The notes beneath the pieces are model-generated. The model did not search any database and had not been told where the DNA came from. It saw only the letters and a program-made list of their open reading frames with translations. Both the position numbers and the translations under genes were made by a program. A DNA stretch of 16,995 bases. Origin: SIG350 sp964520895. Lineage in GTDB: Bacteria > Bacillota > Clostridia > TANB77 > SIG350. The stretch is from positions 1 to 16,995 of the forward strand of contig CAZFOR010000026.1 in the NCBI GenBank assembly GCA_964520895.1. The letters are read 5' to 3'. Below are positions 15,720 to 16,995 of the stretch, piece after piece (within the stretch, counting starts at the first letter, position 1; every line of letters begins with the position of its first letter).

Positions 15720-16534
15720 TCACATTCCAAATATTCGTAATAACTGAACAAAAAATGCTTGATATAGTGGAGCATAATATCTATGTTTAACTTTTTTATC
15801 TTCAACTGCTTTAACATATTTTTTAATTATACTATTATATGGCTTTACTTCCATCATATTCCAAACCTTTTCTTCAATTTTCCTTATATATTCAGCATTA
15901 TTTTTAAAATATGAATTAGTTCCCATCCATTCATATTTTTTGTATTATTTTCTTTATTAAAACCTGTTGCATATGCACCAGGTTCTATCATTCCAATTTG
16001 TATATTAGTATTTGTAAGTTTATTTAAGATTTTCATTTCGTTTCTTAAACAAGTAACAAATCCCTCAATAGCAAATTTGCTTGAACAATATGGAGCTAAA
16101 AAAGGAAAAGGTATTCTACCTGCAAGTGAAGATAAAAAAATAATTCTGCCAGTTTTTTTATTAATCATTTGATTTAAGGCTAATTGTGCTAATCGTATAT
16201 TACAAAATACATTTGTATTAAACACATCTTCAATTCTATCTACATATATATCAGCTATACTTCCTGAATCACCTATAGCAGCATTACAAATTAAAACATC
16301 TATATCATAATTAAGTAATAAATTTCTGTCTTCTTCTTTCGTAATATCGAGTTTTATTACATCTATATCAATTTTTTCTTTTTCCTTTATTTCTAACATA
16401 TCATCTATTTGAGTTTCATAATGTACGCTTGATATAATTTTATGTCCTCTTTTACCAAGTGCTATTACAGCAGATTTGCCAAATCCAGAACCACTGCCAG
16501 TTATAAATATTGTTTTTTTTATATTGCTTTTCAT
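15720..16534 (-). pseudogene. short-chain dehydrogenase/reductase with a one-base frameshift
   Basis: Classical SDR with Rossmann motif TGSGSGFG (12-19), NAA (84-86), Asn108, Ser136, Tyr149 and Lys153 (YCSSK), so the NAD(P)H site and the catalytic Asn-Ser-Tyr-Lys set are complete. After residue 198 the frame fails. The current frame runs on to a stop after about 17 unrelated residues, while the next frame continues KYEWMGTNSYFKNNAEYIRK to a TGA at 15720. The break lies at a run of six A (plus-strand T 15936-15941). Restoring one A gives NNTKKYEWMGTNSYF without interruption and a 271-aa protein, a normal SDR length. I chose ATG 16534 because AGGGTG lies 6 nt upstream; a GTG 3 codons earlier overlaps that site. 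It could be a recent pseudogene, a sequencing error in the homopolymer, or a slippage-corrected gene. The substrate is unknown. Confidence 0.85.
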
Positions 16535-16566
16535 TAAATACACCCTAAATATATTGTTTACAACAA

Positions 16567-16595
16567 TTGAAAAATTATGTAAAGTATAGTATAAT
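16567..16595 (+). promoter_or_regulatory. promoter of the gene at 16679
   Basis: TTGAAA (16567-16572), a 17-nt spacer and perfect TATAAT (16590-16595). The predicted start of transcription is near 16602, giving a leader of about 77 nt. Confidence 0.75.
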
Positions 16596-16602
16596 TATGC
16601 AG

Positions 16603-16620
16603 TAACAAATTGTTTTGTTA
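16603..16620. promoter_or_regulatory. inverted repeat at the transcription start, candidate operator
   Basis: Perfect 7-4-7 palindrome TAACAAA-TTGT-TTTGTTA (16603-16620), seven bases after the -10 box, so it covers the predicted start of transcription. This position suits a repressor site. Its half-sites are in the opposite orientation to a Rex site (TTGTTAA-N4-TTAACAA). It could alternatively form a weak hairpin at the 5' end of the mRNA. Confidence 0.45.
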
Positions 16621-16678
16621 TCCTTGAAAAGTTTTTTCGAGGTACAATTATATGAATTATTATGAGGAGGAAAACACA

Positions 16679-16995
16679 ATGGACAATAGCTTTTCGGCAG
16701 TATCAAATGGTATATTTACATTTCGCGAAACAGAGAAGGAAGGAGTATTTTACTTTTATCGGAATGATGGAGAAGTTTTAGGGGATGATTATGATAATCC
16801 AATGGATTTCTATAGTGCATATCTGTTAAATGCTAACCCGTGTGAAACTATAATTATGAAGGATGTGTATACTGAAATTTCCGAAGATGGCAAAATTTTA
16901 AGAGTAACACTTTGCAAAATGGGAGAAAGCAACGAAGGACATAATAACACTGAAATCAAAAACCAAAAATCAAGCTTTTTCAAAAAATTGGCAAG
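16679..16995 (+). CDS. uncharacterised protein, N-terminal part (runs off the window)
   Basis: ATG with GAGGAGG 8 nt upstream, open to the end of the window (105 complete codons). The start reads MDNSFSAVSNGIFTFRETEK, then EGVFYFYRNDGEVLGDDYDN and PMDFYSAYLLNANPC; a hydrophilic Asn/Lys-rich stretch (about 84-98) precedes SSFFKKLA at the edge. It has no N-terminal signal or TM helix in the visible part. I do not recognise a family. Codon choice (TCG, CGC, CGG, CCG, several TTC and GGC) is less A+T-biased than in the core genes of this window, which hints at separate ancestry. It is controlled by a strong promoter with a palindrome over the start site. Confidence 0.78.
   Translation, partial: MDNSFSAVSNGIFTFRETEKEGVFYFYRNDGEVLGDDYDNPMDFYSAYLLNANPCETIIMKDVYTEISEDGKILRVTLCKMGESNEGHNNTEIKNQKSSFFKKLA

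Overview
The window looks like chromosomal DNA of a strongly A+T-rich anaerobic member of the Bacillota, most likely a clostridium-like lineage. The reasons are the low-GC codon usage, AAGGAGG-type ribosome binding sites, sigma-A-type promoters, the firmicute proteins YlmH and YhbY, and a complete trimeric NADH-linked [FeFe]-hydrogenase operon. TGA is used as a stop codon (end of the SDR gene), so the code is the standard bacterial one. Species cannot be told from the sequence.

Layout: 1-4363 is the end of rpoB and all of rpoC (beta and beta' subunits of RNA polymerase), closed by a perfect 18-bp bidirectional terminator. 4362-6889 is a set of single-gene units on alternating strands: a short ClpP-like serine peptidase (-), the ribosome-associated YhbY protein (-), a YkvI-type membrane transporter (+) and a GNAT acetyltransferase (-), most with a recognisable promoter and terminator. 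7021-8995 is a two-gene unit (+): the S4-domain protein YlmH followed 25 nt later by an HD-domain dNTP triphosphohydrolase. 9039-13852 is the hydrogenase operon: promoter, hndA (NuoE-like), hndC (NuoF-like with ferredoxin domain), an uncharacterised charged protein, and hndD (H-cluster catalytic subunit). Together the three recognised subunits are expected to form a soluble complex that exchanges electrons between NAD(P)H, ferredoxin and protons. A tRNA-Gly(TCC) gene with its own consensus promoter and terminator follows at 13929-14002.

After the tRNA the character changes. 14068-16995 holds a two-TM protein of unknown function, a 104-residue unknown protein whose leader can fold into competing hairpins that expose or hide its ribosome binding site, short reading-frame remnants, an SDR oxidoreductase gene broken by a one-base deletion in a homopolymer, and, running off the end, a gene with less A+T-biased codon usage behind a strong promoter and an inverted-repeat operator candidate. 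This looks like an accessory segment next to a tRNA gene.

Most worth following up: the unknown gene inside the hydrogenase operon, the alternative-pairing leader at 15413-15478, the minimal ClpP-like protein that keeps a full Ser-His-Asp triad, the A7-to-A6 frameshift in the SDR gene, and the charged C-terminal tails on both large RNA polymerase subunits.
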